Source of the DNA: Dokdonella sp.
GTDB lineage: Bacteria; Pseudomonadota; Gammaproteobacteria; Xanthomonadales; Rhodanobacteraceae
Direction: 5' to 3'
NCBI GenBank assembly: GCA_024707225.1
Contig: JANQAE010000001.1
Coordinates: 1,981,387 to 2,045,386 of the forward strand
Length of the DNA stretch: 64,000 bases
The notes beneath the pieces are model-generated. The model worked only from the letters and a program-made list of their open reading frames with translations, made no database searches and had not been told where the DNA came from. The translations under genes and the position numbers were made by a program. Positions 1 to 10,297 of the stretch are shown here, piece by piece. How positions within the stretch are numbered: position 1 is the first letter of the stretch; every line of letters begins with the position of its first letter.

Positions 1-313
1 CGAGATTGGCGACCTCATAGGCGGCCTTGGCGGCGTCGAGCACCTGGTAGAACACCACGCCGTCGACGCGCACGACCGCGTTGTCCTTGGTGATGACGTC
101 CTGCGAAGGCACGTCGAGCACCTGCTCCATCATGTTCATCCGGCGGCCGACGTTCTGCACCATCGGCACCAGCAGATGGAAGCCCGGCGTCAGCGTATGG
201 GTGTACTTGCCCCAGCGTTCGACGGTCCACTCGTAGCCTTGCGGCACGATGCGGATCGCCTTGTACAAGAGGATCACGACGAGCGCGACGAGCGCGGCTA
301 TGACGAACGGCAT
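1..313 (-). CDS. qmcA: SPFH/Band 7 membrane protein QmcA (5' part, cut by window edge)
   Basis: The first 104 residues are visible. They hold one N-terminal membrane helix (about residues 3-18), then a stretch very close to E. coli QmcA: IVPQGYEWTVERWGKY, a PG in a proline turn, and NMMEQVLDVPSQDVITKDNA, leading into the SPFH fold. The family forms membrane-anchored oligomers linked to membrane-protein quality control. The ATG at 313 follows a GCAGGAG ribosome site. The rest of the gene lies left of position 1. The family is clear; the E. coli-type role is inferred. Confidence 0.88.
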   Translation of the reverse strand, partial: MPFVIAALVALVVILLYKAIRIVPQGYEWTVERWGKYTHTLTPGFHLLVPMVQNVGRRMNMMEQVLDVPSQDVITKDNAVVRVDGVVFYQVLDAAKAAYEVANL

Positions 314-564
314 GGACGGCTCCTGCGGGGCTGTACGTCACGATAGCAGGCGCGCGTTGCGCGAAAAAGGCGCGCTGCAGCGGCGCCCCGGGCGGACCGC
401 CTTCCCGCTCCGATGCGCACGGTCGCGACCGGCGGCGCGAGCGCCGCCGCAGGCGGCCGGACGAGACGGGCACGGCGAGTCCGCGATCGGTCGCGGCCTT
501 CGGTGCCCGATGCGGCAGCGGACGCGGCCCGGCCGTCGCCGGTCGCGGCACGCGGCGGCGCCGC

Positions 565-1875
565 TCAGACCGGCTGCGGCAGCAGCAGGCTGACCTCGAG
601 GCCACCGTCGGCGCGATTGGCGAGCTGGACGCGGCCGCCGTGCGCCTCGGCGATCTCGCGCGCCAGCGAAAGGCCCAGGCCCGTTCCGCTGCGCTTGGTC
701 GAGTAGAACGGCAGCAGCGCGTTGGCCAGCACGGTCTCGCTCATGCCCGGACCGCGGTCGCGCACGTCGATGCGCAGATCGCGCCCCGACCGCGAGACGC
801 GCAGCTCGACGCCCTCGGGCGGGCCGCCGGCCTCGTGCGCGTTCTTGAGCAGGTTGATCAGCACCTGCTCGATCTGCGTGCGGTCGAACCAGCCCGGCTC
901 GGCCGGTGGCGGACCGGACGATGCGAACGCGTACTGCGCGGCCAGCGCGTCGAGCAGCGGCGCCCAGGCCACGGCCTGCGGCTGCGGCTGCGGCAGCCGC
1001 GCGAAGCGCGCATAGCCCTGGATGAAAGCCTCCAGATGGCGCGCGCGGTCCTCGATCGTCTCGAACACCGTCGGCAGACGCGAGACGTCGCCGCGGCGCG
1101 CCAGCTCGCGCCCCGAATGCGACAGCGAGCTGATCGGCGCCAGCGAGTTGTTGATCTCGTGGCTGATCACGCGGATCACCTTCTTCCAGGTCGCCACCTC
1201 TTGGCGCGACAGCTCGCGCGTCATCCGTCGCAGCATGACCATGCGATGCGCACGGCCCTGCAGCTTGAAGTCGCGCTGCGAGAGGTGGAAGGTCTCCTCC
1301 TCGCCGTCGATCTCGGCCGAGAACAGGCGGTCCTCGCGGTCGGCCAGCGCGGCGCCGAGCTGCTCGGGCGCGTCGGCGACGATCGCGTCGAAGCGCTCGC
1401 CGTTGAGCGCGCGACCGTGGTTGAGCAGGGCACGCGCGGCCAGGTTGGCATGGACGACATGGCCGCCCGATTCGATCAGCACCATCGCCGTCGGCGAGTG
1501 CTGCACCAGCGTGTCGAGCATCAGCTCGCGCTCGACCAGTCCGCGGCGCTGCTCGCGCAGCACCTGGCCGAGCTGGTTGTGCGCGGCGACCAGATCGCCC
1601 ATCTCGTCGCGGCGGCGATCGGCGATCGAGAAGCTGAAATCGCCGTCGCGGAACGCGACGACGCTGCCGGACAGGGCGCGGATCAGCTCGACCACCGGCC
1701 GCGCCATCAGCCGGGCCGCCAGCATCGCGACCGGCAGCACCGCGGCGAAAGCGGCCGCCGCGGCGAGCCACGGCGTCTGCAGCCAGCCGGTCAGCACGGC
1801 CGTCAGCGCCGCGGCCAGCGCGGCCGCGAACGCCATCGCCGCGGCCAGCTTACCCTCGAGCGACAGGAGGCGCAT
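565..1875 (-). CDS. PAS/HAMP sensor histidine kinase (NtrY-like)
   Basis: This 436-residue membrane kinase has two N-terminal hydrophobic segments (about 10-55), then a HAMP-like linker and a PAS domain starting near [14 protein letters not shown]. The H-box is [16 protein letters not shown]. The catalytic domain has an N-box ([13 protein letters not shown]), G1 (RDRGPGMSE) and G2 (GTGLGLSLA). The architecture matches NtrY-type kinases, which normally pair with an NtrX-type sigma-54 activator, but no regulator gene lies nearby. Its start lies inside the 3' end of proA (26-bp overlap), so it is probably cotranscribed with proBA. Ligand and partner are unknown. Confidence 0.88.
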   Translation of the reverse strand: MRLLSLEGKLAAAMAFAAALAAALTAVLTGWLQTPWLAAAAAFAAVLPVAMLAARLMARPVVELIRALSGSVVAFRDGDFSFSIADRRRDEMGDLVAAHNQLGQVLREQRRGLVERELMLDTLVQHSPTAMVLIESGGHVVHANLAARALLNHGRALNGERFDAIVADAPEQLGAALADREDRLFSAEIDGEEETFHLSQRDFKLQGRAHRMVMLRRMTRELSRQEVATWKKVIRVISHEINNSLAPISSLSHSGRELARRGDVSRLPTVFETIEDRARHLEAFIQGYARFARLPQPQPQAVAWAPLLDALAAQYAFASSGPPPAEPGWFDRTQIEQVLINLLKNAHEAGGPPEGVELRVSRSGRDLRIDVRDRGPGMSETVLANALLPFYSTKRSGTGLGLSLAREIAEAHGGRVQLANRADGGLEVSLLLPQPV

Positions 1876-3139
1876 GGCGCACCTGCCCTTCGCCGCGCAC
1901 GATCGTCCGTTCGATCGTCAGCGCCTCCAGCCCCATCGGACCGTAGGCGTGCAGGCGCGTCGTCGAAATGCCGATCTCGGCGCCGAGGCCGAGCTCGCCG
2001 CCGTCGCTGAAGCGCGAGGAGGCATTGATCATGACGACCGCCGAACGCAGTGCGCGCTCGAAGCGGCGCGCGGCGTCCGCATCGGCCGTCGCGATGACCT
2101 CGGTATGGTCCGATCCGTAGCGGCGGATGTGCGCGATCGCGGTGTCGAGATCGTCGACGACGCGCACCGCGAGGATCAGGTCCAGGTATTCGGCCGCGTA
2201 GTCGTCCTCGCTCGCGGCGGCGACGTCCGCGTCGATCAGGCGCGTGCGCTCGCAGCCGCGCACCGCGACGCCGTGCGCGCGCAGCGCGGCCAGCGCACGC
2301 GGCACGAACGCGGCGGCGACGTCACGATGGACCAGCAAGGTCTCGAGCGCGTTGCAGGCCGACGGCCGTGTCGTCTTGCCGTCGATCAGCAGGCCGAGCG
2401 CGAGATCGGCATCGGCCGCGGCGTCGACGTAGAGATGGCACACGCCCTTGTAGTGCTTGATGACCGGCACGCGCGAGTGCTCGGCGACGAAACGGATCAG
2501 GCCTTCGCCGCCGCGCGGAATCACCAGGTCGAGCAGGTCCTCGGCCTGCACCAGCTCGCGGATGCGGTCGCGCTCGGGCTCGTCGATGAAGGTCAGCGCC
2601 GCGCGCGGCACGCCGGCCGCTTCGAGCGCGCCGTGCAGCGCCGCGACGATCGCCAGGTTCGACGTGCGCGCCTCGCTGCCGCCGCGCAGCACGACGGCGT
2701 TGCCGGCCTTCAGGCACAGGCTGGCCGCATCGGCGGTCACGTTCGGGCGCGCCTCGTAGATCATCGCGATCACGCCGAGCGGGATGCGCACGCGCTCGAC
2801 GCGGATGCCGTTCGGACGGACCTCGCTGCGCGTGACGATGCCGACCGGATCGGGCAGGCCGGCGACCTCCTCGACCGCGTCGGCGACCGCCGCGAGCCGG
2901 CCCGGATCGAGCCGCAGGCGGTCGATCAGGGCGTCCGCGCGGCCCTGCTCGCGCGCCGCGGCGACGTCGTGCGCGTTGGCGGCGAGGATCGAATCGGCGG
3001 ACGCGCGCAGCGCCGCGGCCATCGCACGCAGCAGCTCGGCACGCCGGCCGGCATCGAGCGCGGCGACCGCGACGGCAGCCTCGCGCGCGGCGGCGAGCCG
3101 GTCGCGCAGCGGAACGGCGGACGACGCGGGCGCGCTCAT
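1850..3139 (-). CDS. proA: glutamate-5-semialdehyde dehydrogenase (gamma-glutamyl phosphate reductase)
   Basis: ProA is the second enzyme of proline synthesis: it reduces gamma-glutamyl phosphate to glutamate semialdehyde with NADPH in the cytoplasm. The 429-residue length is normal. Visible family landmarks are [17 protein letters not shown], the glycine-rich VLRGGSEA, and the catalytic-cysteine region [16 protein letters not shown]. Its ATG at 3139 overlaps the proB stop by 4 bp, so the two are translationally coupled in proB-proA order, and the sensor kinase gene follows. Assignment is secure. Confidence 0.97.
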   Translation of the reverse strand: MSAPASSAVPLRDRLAAAREAAVAVAALDAGRRAELLRAMAAALRASADSILAANAHDVAAAREQGRADALIDRLRLDPGRLAAVADAVEEVAGLPDPVGIVTRSEVRPNGIRVERVRIPLGVIAMIYEARPNVTADAASLCLKAGNAVVLRGGSEARTSNLAIVAALHGALEAAGVPRAALTFIDEPERDRIRELVQAEDLLDLVIPRGGEGLIRFVAEHSRVPVIKHYKGVCHLYVDAAADADLALGLLIDGKTTRPSACNALETLLVHRDVAAAFVPRALAALRAHGVAVRGCERTRLIDADVAAASEDDYAAEYLDLILAVRVVDDLDTAIAHIRRYGSDHTEVIATADADAARRFERALRSAVVMINASSRFSDGGELGLGAEIGISTTRLHAYGPMGLEALTIERTIVRGEGQVRHAPPVARG

Positions 3140-4284
3140 GCCAGCGCCAGATCGTCGCGGTGGACGATCTCCGGTCCGTAGCTGAAACCCAGACGCGCAC
3201 CGATCTCCTCGCTGCGCGCACCGATCAGCGCGCGGATCTCGCTGGCGCCGTACTGGGCGACACCGCGCGCGATCGCGCGCATGCCGCGCCGGCTCGACAC
3301 GCCGATCTCGACGACGTCGCCGCGCACGAACTCGCCGCTGACCTCGACCACGCCGCGCGGCAGCAGCGAGGCGCCGCGCTCGGCCAGCGCGCGCGCGGCA
3401 CCGGCGTCGATGCAGACGCGGCCGGCCGCGAGCGGCGCGTTGCGCAGCCAGGTCTTGCGCGCGCCGGGGCGGCTGCGCGAGGCGGCGACCAGGGTGCCGA
3501 CCAGGCGGTCGCGCGCGAACGCGTCGATCGAGCGCGCCGCGGTGCCGTTGACGATCGCGGTCGGGATGCCGGCTTCGGCGGCGCGCGCGGCGGCGTCGAG
3601 CTTGGTCGCCATGCCGCCGGTGCCGACCGCGCTGCCGGCGGCACCGGCCATCGCGCGCACCGCCGGCGTGATCCGGGCGACGCGATGCAGCGGCCGTGCG
3701 CCCGGATGGCGGCGCGGATCGGCATCGTAGAGGCCATCGATGTCGGTCAGCAGCACGACCAGGTCGGCGCCGATCACCATCGCGACGTGCGCCGCCAGAT
3801 TGTCGTTGTCGCCGAGCTTGAGCTCGTCGACCGAGACGGTGTCGTTCTCGTTGATGATCGGCACCACGCCCATCGCGAGCAGCGCACGCAGCGTGCTGCG
3901 CGCGTTGAGATAGCGCTTGCGGTTGCGCAGGTCGTCGTGGGTCAGCAGCACCTGCGCGACCGGCCGGTCGAAGAAGCGCTGCCACAGCGCGACGACGCTG
4001 GTCTGGCCGACCGCGGCCAGCGCCTGGCGCGCCGACAGCGCGCCGGCATCGGGCATCCGCGCCTGCAGCAGCGCGCGGCCGGCCGCGACCGCGCCGGACG
4101 AGACGATCAGCACCTCGCGGCCGCTCTCGATCAGGCCGGCCAGCGCGTGGCCGATGCGCAATGCGTGGCGCGTGCTGACGCCGCCCGGGCCGGTCAGCAG
4201 GCTGCTGCCGATCTTGACGACGACGCGCTGCCAGGGCGGCAGCCGCTGTTCACGGAACGCGGAAGGAGTCGAGACGGTGGTCAT
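3136..4284 (-). CDS. proB: glutamate 5-kinase with C-terminal PUA domain
   Basis: ProB phosphorylates glutamate in the first, usually proline-inhibited, step of proline synthesis. The amino-acid kinase domain is evident from [15 protein letters not shown] near residue 21, [30 protein letters not shown] and the [11 protein letters not shown] segment. Roughly residues 280-375 form the PUA domain found in full-length bacterial ProB (382 residues here). It is first in the minus-strand proB-proA-kinase unit. The start at 4284 is the first methionine in frame; no strong alternative is seen. Confidence 0.97.
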   Translation of the reverse strand: MTTVSTPSAFREQRLPPWQRVVVKIGSSLLTGPGGVSTRHALRIGHALAGLIESGREVLIVSSGAVAAGRALLQARMPDAGALSARQALAAVGQTSVVALWQRFFDRPVAQVLLTHDDLRNRKRYLNARSTLRALLAMGVVPIINENDTVSVDELKLGDNDNLAAHVAMVIGADLVVLLTDIDGLYDADPRRHPGARPLHRVARITPAVRAMAGAAGSAVGTGGMATKLDAAARAAEAGIPTAIVNGTAARSIDAFARDRLVGTLVAASRSRPGARKTWLRNAPLAAGRVCIDAGAARALAERGASLLPRGVVEVSGEFVRGDVVEIGVSSRRGMRAIARGVAQYGASEIRALIGARSEEIGARLGFSYGPEIVHRDDLALA

Positions 4285-4399
4285 CGCGGGGCACGGCGGA
4301 GAATCGCGCCCCGAAGCCTACGCGAGGAACGCGCCGCGCGAAACGGGCAGCGGCGCCGCGCCGCACCGCGCCCGCGCGCGCGGCGCCAAGACGCCAGCC

Positions 4400-5527
4400 T
4401 CAATCGCCGTAGCTGATCCGGTACAGCGCGCCGGCCAGATCGTCGGAGACCAGCAGCGCGCCGTCCGCCATCATCTGGACGTCGACCGGACGACCCTGCG
4501 CCTGCTCGTTCTTCTGGAAGCCGTCGACCAGCGGCTCGTAGCCGACGATGCGCTCGCCGTCCAGCCGCGCGGCCATGACGCGATAGCCGGACTTCTTCGA
4601 GCGGTTCCAAGAACCGTGCTCGGCGACGATCAGCGCGTTGCGGTACGCGGCCGGGAACTGCGAGCCGGTATAGAAACGCAGGCCGAGCGCGGCGACGTGC
4701 GCATCGAGCACGCGCGCGGGCGCGACGAAGTCCTTGCAGGCCTTGCCGGCGCCGAATTCCGGATCGGGCAGATCGCCCTGATGGCAGTACGGATAGCCGT
4801 AATGTGCGCCGATGCGGTCGACGCGGTTGATCTCGTCGCCGGGTACGTCGTCGCCGAGCATGTCGCGGCCGTTGTCGGTGAACCACAGCTTGCCGGTGCC
4901 CGGATGCCAGGCCAGGCCGACGCTGTTGCGCACGCCGAGCGCGACGTCCTCCATGCCGCCGCCGTCGGCATCGATGCGCACGATCTTGGCGTAGTCGTTA
5001 CCGCGGTCGCAGATGTTGCACGGCGCGCCGATCGGCACGTAGAGCTTGCCGTCGGGACCGAACGCGATGAATTTCCAGCCGTGATGCTTGTCCTTCGGGA
5101 ACGCGTCGCTGACCAGCTCCGGCTTCGGCGGCTTGGTCAGGTCGCGCTCGACGTCGCGCAGCACGACGATGCGGTCGATCGCCGAGACGTACAGATCGCC
5201 GTCGTGGAACGCGACGCCGACCGGCTGCTCGAGCCCGCTGGCGACGACGTGCACCCGGCCACCGCGGCGGCCACCGTCGGCCGGCTCGACCGCATAGACC
5301 TTGCCGGCCTGGCGCGAACCGACGAAGACCGTGCCGCGCGCGCCGAGCGCGATCGCACGTGCGTCGGGGACCTGGTCGGACCACAGCGCGATCCGGAAAC
5401 CCGGCGCCAGCTGCAGCGTGTCCAGCGCCACGGCCGCCCGCGCAGCCGGCGGGGCGGCGAGCGCGGCGAAGCCGATCAGGGCCGCGACGCCGAGACGGCG
5501 CACGACCGGTACGAAGGAAGGCATCAT
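4400..5527 (-). CDS. secreted PQQ-type sugar (sorbosone) dehydrogenase-like beta-propeller protein
   Basis: The 375-residue protein starts with a signal peptide (about 1-30, ending PPAARA). It continues as a glucose/sorbosone dehydrogenase beta-propeller: LAPGFRIALWSDQV, GVAFHDGDLYVSAIDRI, the HHGWKFIAFGPDGKLYVPIG repeat, and WFTDNGRDMLGDDVPGDEIN. Family members are periplasmic quinoproteins that oxidise sugars; PQQ use and substrate are inferred, and no pqq genes are present here. AGGAG lies seven bases before the paired ATGs at 5527/5524. It is a single gene, separated from proB by 115 bp. Confidence 0.85.
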   Translation of the reverse strand: MMPSFVPVVRRLGVAALIGFAALAAPPAARAAVALDTLQLAPGFRIALWSDQVPDARAIALGARGTVFVGSRQAGKVYAVEPADGGRRGGRVHVVASGLEQPVGVAFHDGDLYVSAIDRIVVLRDVERDLTKPPKPELVSDAFPKDKHHGWKFIAFGPDGKLYVPIGAPCNICDRGNDYAKIVRIDADGGGMEDVALGVRNSVGLAWHPGTGKLWFTDNGRDMLGDDVPGDEINRVDRIGAHYGYPYCHQGDLPDPEFGAGKACKDFVAPARVLDAHVAALGLRFYTGSQFPAAYRNALIVAEHGSWNRSKKSGYRVMAARLDGERIVGYEPLVDGFQKNEQAQGRPVDVQMMADGALLVSDDLAGALYRISYGD

Positions 5528-5701
5528 CACAAGGCTCCTGCGGGTCCCGGGGGCGGATCGAGACTGTGCCACGGCGATCCTGGCCGGTGCACGAACGGCG
5601 CCCGCGACGCCCTCGCTGCGGCTGCGCGGACGCACCGACGCCGCGCCCGATCGGGGCCGTGCCGAGCGTTGCTGCGTGCGCAAAAAACGTCGTGGTCCGG
5701 T

Positions 5702-5709
5702 GCTATAGT
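5702..5709 (+). promoter_or_regulatory. extended -10 promoter of the zapB-like/zapA unit
   Basis: TGCTATAGT carries both an extended -10 TG and a good hexamer (TATAGT, 5704-5709). No convincing -35 is present. A start about 7-8 bases downstream would fall at the ATG of the zapB-like gene (5717), implying a leaderless or nearly leaderless mRNA. Confidence 0.5.
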
Positions 5710-5716
5710 CCCGGCC

Positions 5717-5935
5717 ATGTCCGCCACCGACCCCACCCAGACGCAGCTGGCCGAAATCACCGAGCGCGTCGATCGCCTGGTGGAGCTGTGCCGGCGGCTG
5801 AGCGAGGAGAATCGCGTGCTGCGGCAGAGCCAGGAAAACCTGGCCACCGAACGCGCGCAGCTGCTCGCGCGCAACGAACAGGCGCGCAGCCGGGTCGAGG
5901 CGATGATCCTGCGCCTCAAATCGCTGGAGCAGTGA
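5717..5935 (+). CDS. ZapB-like coiled-coil protein (TIGR02449 family)
   Basis: This 72-residue protein is almost entirely coiled coil, with heptads from ITERVDRLVELCRRL through the RVEAMILRLKSLEQ end. The TIGR02449 family lies directly upstream of zapA in Xanthomonadales and Pseudomonadales and is thought to be a ZapB-like partner at the division ring. Here zapA starts six bases after its stop, consistent with one transcript. Function is inferred from family and position. Confidence 0.85.
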   Translation: MSATDPTQTQLAEITERVDRLVELCRRLSEENRVLRQSQENLATERAQLLARNEQARSRVEAMILRLKSLEQ

Positions 5936-5941
5936 GAGCCG

Positions 5942-6238
5942 ATGAGCGAACCGGTCGCCGTCCACATCCTCGATCGCGAGTTTCTGATCGCCTGCACGCC
6001 CGAGGAACGGCCCGGCCTGATCGCGGCGGCCGCCTATCTGGACGGCAAGATGCGCGAGATGCGCGGCCGCGGCGGCGCGCTCGGCATGGACCGCATCGCG
6101 GTGCTGGCCGGCCTGAACATCGCCCACGAGCTGCTCAGCCAGCAGCGCAGCAGCACCACACGTGAAGATCAGCTGGCTCAGGATCTGCGTTCGCTCAAAT
6201 CCAGGCTTGATGCCGCTTTCCCCGGGTCACTACAATAG
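5942..6238 (+). CDS. zapA: cell division protein ZapA
   Basis: ZapA binds FtsZ and cross-links protofilaments at the division site. The 98-residue protein begins MSEPVAVHILDREFLIACTPEE, the typical beta-hairpin head. It then has the conserved helix around LIAAAAYLDGKMREMRG and a long C-terminal coiled coil (MDRIAVLAGLNIAHELL). It follows the zapB-like gene and precedes the 6S RNA and fau, the arrangement found widely in Gammaproteobacteria. The stop codon overlaps the 6S RNA promoter. Confidence 0.95.
   Translation: MSEPVAVHILDREFLIACTPEERPGLIAAAAYLDGKMREMRGRGGALGMDRIAVLAGLNIAHELLSQQRSSTTREDQLAQDLRSLKSRLDAAFPGSLQ
6207..6236 (+). promoter_or_regulatory. 6S RNA promoter
   Basis: A -35-like TTGATG (6207-6212) and a strong -10 TACAAT (6231-6236) are separated by 18 bp. 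The -10 overlaps the end of zapA. The predicted start, near 6243, coincides with the 5' arm of the 6S RNA closing stem. Confidence 0.6.
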
Positions 6239-6242
6239 ACCC

Positions 6243-6438
6243 CGGTGTCCTCTGCAGTGTGCGATCGCGCACCTTACATATTGCCTTGCTCCTATTGAAC
6301 GACTCCGGGACGACCACGCAGCCGCCGGTGCGCATGTCCGCCACGAGCGGAAAGCCTGAAGGCGCTGCAGACTCTTCCCACCTGATCCTTTGGATCAAGG
6401 TCGTTTGATGCGCACCGCCACAGCGCGGAGGACGCCAC
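6243..6438 (+). ncRNA. ssrS: 6S RNA
   Basis: This non-coding stretch lies between zapA and fau, the conserved position of ssrS. The ends pair: GGTGTCCTC at 6244-6252 is complementary (one G-U) to GAGGACGCC at 6428-6436, forming the closing stem. The middle is a long irregular hairpin with a less paired central bubble, and GATCCTTTGGATC is a short hairpin in the 3' half. 6S RNA mimics an open promoter and sequesters sigma-70 RNA polymerase in stationary phase. Exact ends are estimated from the promoter and the closing stem. Confidence 0.85.
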
Positions 6439-6460
6439 CCTTCTTCCCGCCTGCGACGCG

Positions 6461-7069
6461 ATGAACACCGCCGACGATCGACAGGCCCTGCGCAGCCGTC
6501 TGCGTGAACGCCGCTCCGCGCTGAGTCCGCGCGAGCGCATCGCCGCCGCCGAGGCGCTCGCGCAGCAGCTGCACGCGCTGCCCGACTTCCTGACCGACGT
6601 GCGCGTCGCCGGCTACTGGGCCGTCGACGGCGAGCTGTCGCTGCATGCGCTGCTGCCGGGCCTGCGCGAGCGCGGCCAGCAGTATCACCTGCCGGTCGTG
6701 CACGCCGACCGCCGCCTGCGCTTCGCGGCCTGGTCGGCCGGCAGCGCAGTGGCGCCGAACCGCTACGGCATCCCCGAACCGCAGGTCGACGCGCAGGCGC
6801 TGCTGTCGCCGCACAAGCTCGACCTGGTGCTGGTGCCGCTGCTCGGCTTCGACCGCCGCGGCGGCCGGCTCGGCTACGGCGGTGGCTGGTACGACCGCAG
6901 CTTCGCCTGGCTGCGCGAACGCACCGAGCCGGCCGATACGCTGCTGGTCGGCATCGCCCATTCGGTGCAGGAACTGCCGGAGATCGCGCCGGCGCCGTGG
7001 GACGTGAGGCTCGACTACGTCGCCACCGAACGCGAACTGATCGCCTGCTGGCCCGAGGAAACGCCATGA
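6461..7069 (+). CDS. fau: 5-formyltetrahydrofolate cyclo-ligase
   Basis: The enzyme converts 5-formyl-THF to 5,10-methenyl-THF using ATP, recycling a folate storage form. The 202 residues show the family pattern: an Arg-rich N-terminal helix ([12 protein letters not shown]), the substrate-binding YGIPEP, and the ATP/Mg signature [14 protein letters not shown] near residues 139-152. It sits just after 6S RNA as in E. coli (ygfA), where the RNA is processed from the shared transcript. Its stop overlaps the EVE start (ATGA). Confidence 0.95.
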   Translation: MNTADDRQALRSRLRERRSALSPRERIAAAEALAQQLHALPDFLTDVRVAGYWAVDGELSLHALLPGLRERGQQYHLPVVHADRRLRFAAWSAGSAVAPNRYGIPEPQVDAQALLSPHKLDLVLVPLLGFDRRGGRLGYGGGWYDRSFAWLRERTEPADTLLVGIAHSVQELPEIAPAPWDVRLDYVATERELIACWPEETP

Positions 7070-7536
7070 GCCGCTACTGGCTGATGAAGTCCGAACCCGA
7101 AGAGTTCTCGATCGACGATCTCGAGCGCGTCGGCGTCGAGCCGTGGAGCGGCGTGCGCAACTATCAGGCGCGCAACTTCATGCGCGACGGCATGCGCGTC
7201 GGCGACGGCATTCTGTTCTACCACTCCAACTGCGCCGAACCGGGCGTCGCCGGCCTGGCCGAGGTCCGCAGCGAGGCCTATCCGGATCCGACCCAGTTCG
7301 AACGCCGCAGCGACTACTACGACCCGGCCAGCACGCGCGAAGCGCCACGCTGGCTGCTGGTCGACGTCGGCTTCCGGCGCAAGCTCGAGCGCACCGTCAC
7401 GCTGGCCGAGCTCAAGGACCGCGAGGAACTCGGCGATTTCGCGCTGATCCGGCGCGGCAACCGGCTGTCGGTGCTGCCGGTCACGCGCGCGCAGTGGAAT
7501 TTCATCCTGTCGCTCGAGAAGAAGGAGAAGCCGTGA
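7066..7536 (+). CDS. EVE-domain protein (YTH/PUA-like fold)
   Basis: This 156-residue protein consists of a single EVE domain. Visible motifs are [40 protein letters not shown] and [12 protein letters not shown] domains belong to the PUA superfamily with YTH and are thought to read modified bases in DNA or RNA; some are fused to restriction genes. This stand-alone copy belongs to the housekeeping fau-EVE-rpiA operon, which is common in Proteobacteria. It overlaps fau by 4 bp and rpiA by 4 bp. The ligand is not known. Confidence 0.92.
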   Translation: MSRYWLMKSEPEEFSIDDLERVGVEPWSGVRNYQARNFMRDGMRVGDGILFYHSNCAEPGVAGLAEVRSEAYPDPTQFERRSDYYDPASTREAPRWLLVDVGFRRKLERTVTLAELKDREELGDFALIRRGNRLSVLPVTRAQWNFILSLEKKEKP

Positions 7537-8183
7537 ACACGATTCAGAACGAAGGCAAGCGCCTGGCCGGACGCGCGGCGATGCGCTACGTGGAACCCGG
7601 CAGCGTCGTCGGCGTCGGTACCGGCTCGACGGTCGCCTACTTCATCGAGGCGCTGGCCGAGCGCCGCCACGACATCGAGGGCGCGGTCTCCAGCTCCGAG
7701 CAGTCCACGCGCCTGCTGCGCGAACACGGCATCCCGGTGCTCGACCTCAACGCGACCGGCGAGCTGCCGCTGTACGTCGACGGCGCCGACGAATGCGATC
7801 CGCACAAGCGCCTGATCAAGGGCGGCGGCGGCGCGCTGACGCGCGAGAAGATCATCGCGGCCGCGTCGCGGCGTTTCGTCTGCATCATCGATCCAGCCAA
7901 GCGCGTCGAGGTGCTCGGCCGCTTTCCGCTGCCGGTCGAGGTGATCCCGATGGCGCGCAGCCACGTCGCCCGAGCGATCGTCGCGCGTGGCGGTCAGCCG
8001 GTCTGGCGCGACGGTGTCGTGACCGACAACGGCAACTGGATCCTCGACGTGCACCACTGGTCGATCACCGATCCGGTCGCGCTGGAGACCGAGCTGAACC
8101 AGATCGCCGGCGTCGTCTGCGTCGGCCTGTTCGCGCGCCGGCCGGCCGACGTCGTGCTGATCGGCGATCGCGAGATGGCGTGA
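7533..8183 (+). CDS. rpiA: ribose-5-phosphate isomerase A
   Basis: RpiA interconverts ribose-5-phosphate and ribulose-5-phosphate in the pentose phosphate pathway. The 216 residues carry the N-terminal [13 protein letters not shown] phosphate site, the DGADE motif with the catalytic Asp/Glu ([20 protein letters not shown]), and the conserved [19 protein letters not shown]-terminus. I chose the GTG at 7533 because it follows an AAGGAG site and overlaps the EVE stop. It is the last gene of the fau-EVE-rpiA unit. Confidence 0.96.
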   Translation: MNTIQNEGKRLAGRAAMRYVEPGSVVGVGTGSTVAYFIEALAERRHDIEGAVSSSEQSTRLLREHGIPVLDLNATGELPLYVDGADECDPHKRLIKGGGGALTREKIIAAASRRFVCIIDPAKRVEVLGRFPLPVEVIPMARSHVARAIVARGGQPVWRDGVVTDNGNWILDVHHWSITDPVALETELNQIAGVVCVGLFARRPADVVLIGDREMA

Positions 8184-8223
8184 GCGGCGCACCACGCGCC
8201 GCCGGATCGAGGCGGACCGCCGC

Positions 8224-8637
8224 TCAGCGGCCGGCCGGCTTCGCCGCGCCGTGCTCGACCGGCCGGCCCTCGGCGGCCCAGCCCGGATAGTCGCCTTCCA
8301 GATACACCACGTCGAAACCGGCCGCCTCGAGCGATTCGCCGGCCAGGCGCGCGCGCCGGCCGCTGCGGCAGTACAGCACGATCTCGCGCGGCGCTCCGAG
8401 CTCGGCCAGCCGCGCCGGCACCTGGTCGTGCGGGATCGCCAGCGCGCCCGGCAGATGGCCTTCGGCGACCTCTTCGGGGCTGCGCACGTCGAGCACGACC
8501 GGCGCGGCCGGGCCGTCCAGCCGTGCGGCCAGGGCCTGGGCCGAGATCGTCTTCTCGGCCGCCGCCGACGGCGCCGGACCGCCCAGGATCGCTGCCACGC
8601 CGATCGCCACCGTCATCACCGCCGTCAGACCTCGCAT
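8224..8637 (-). CDS. exported single-domain rhodanese
   Basis: This 137-residue protein has a signal peptide (MRGLTAVMTVAIGVAAILGG to about residue 27) followed by one rhodanese domain. The catalytic loop is LYCRSGRRARLA with Cys near residue 102; the domain opens with VVLDVRSPEEVAEGHLPGA. Single-domain periplasmic rhodaneses handle sulfane sulfur, but the physiological substrate is unknown. It is divergent from mtnA with a shared 109-bp promoter region. Confidence 0.85.
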   Translation of the reverse strand: MRGLTAVMTVAIGVAAILGGPAPSAAAEKTISAQALAARLDGPAAPVVLDVRSPEEVAEGHLPGALAIPHDQVPARLAELGAPREIVLYCRSGRRARLAGESLEAAGFDVVYLEGDYPGWAAEGRPVEHGAAKPAGR

Positions 8638-8678
8638 GGCTCGCTTCCTCGCGGATGCGTCACAATAGGGTCCGACAC

Positions 8679-8684
8679 TATAAG
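8679..8684 (+). promoter_or_regulatory. possible -10 element for mtnA
   Basis: TATAAG within ACACTATAAGG lies 62 bp before the mtnA start, in the region shared with the divergent rhodanese gene. The -35 is weak (GCGTCA at about 8656), so this is a tentative promoter. Confidence 0.3.
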
Positions 8685-8746
8685 GCAGCGCAGCGCCGAC
8701 CGGCCACGCGCCCTGCCCGATCCGTTCTCCGCTTGCCTGGCTGCCG

Positions 8747-9778
<1,032 letters not shown>

Positions 9779-9825
9779 AGCGCACCTGCGCAGCGCCACG
9801 CTGCGCGCCGCCACGGGCATCGGCG

Positions 9826-10287
9826 ATGACGCCTGAGCTCGACACGCGCGCGCGGCGGGCGGCGGCCGTGCGCGTGCTGGCCCTGTTCGCGGTCGGCGGC
9901 GTGATCGGCTTCGTGATCGACGCGGCGATCGTGCAGGTGCTGGTCAAATGGAGCGGCTGGAATCCCTACGCGACGCGCCTGCTGTCGTTCCTGGTCGCCG
10001 CGACCGGCACCTGGCTGTTCAACCGCACCTACACGTTCAGCGCCGACCGCCGCTACGGCCTGTTCGGCGAGTGGGCGCGCTATCTGCTCGCGATGAGCGG
10101 CGGCTTCGCGGTCAACTACGGCACGTACTCGTTCCTGGTATTCCACCATCCTGCGATCCGCGAGCAGCCGGTGATCGCGGTCGCGGCCGGCTCACTGGCC
10201 GGCATGGTCGTCAATTTCGTGTCGTCGCGGTTCTGGATCTTCCGCAAGCGGCGCCCCGAGGGCGATACGTCCTTGCCGCCGCCGTGA
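9826..10287 (+). CDS. GtrA-family membrane protein
   Basis: The 153 residues contain four hydrophobic helices (about 16-38, 45-62, 83-100, 113-133) with the GtrA signatures GGVIGFVIDAAIV, FNRTYTF and NFVSSRFWIFRKR. GtrA proteins are proposed flippases or helpers that move polyprenyl-phosphate-linked sugars for surface glycosylation. No partner glycosyltransferase is adjacent, so the glycan is unknown. Transcription probably continues from mtnA. Confidence 0.88.
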   Translation: MTPELDTRARRAAAVRVLALFAVGGVIGFVIDAAIVQVLVKWSGWNPYATRLLSFLVAATGTWLFNRTYTFSADRRYGLFGEWARYLLAMSGGFAVNYGTYSFLVFHHPAIREQPVIAVAAGSLAGMVVNFVSSRFWIFRKRRPEGDTSLPPP

Positions 10288-10297
10288 GCACCGACAC

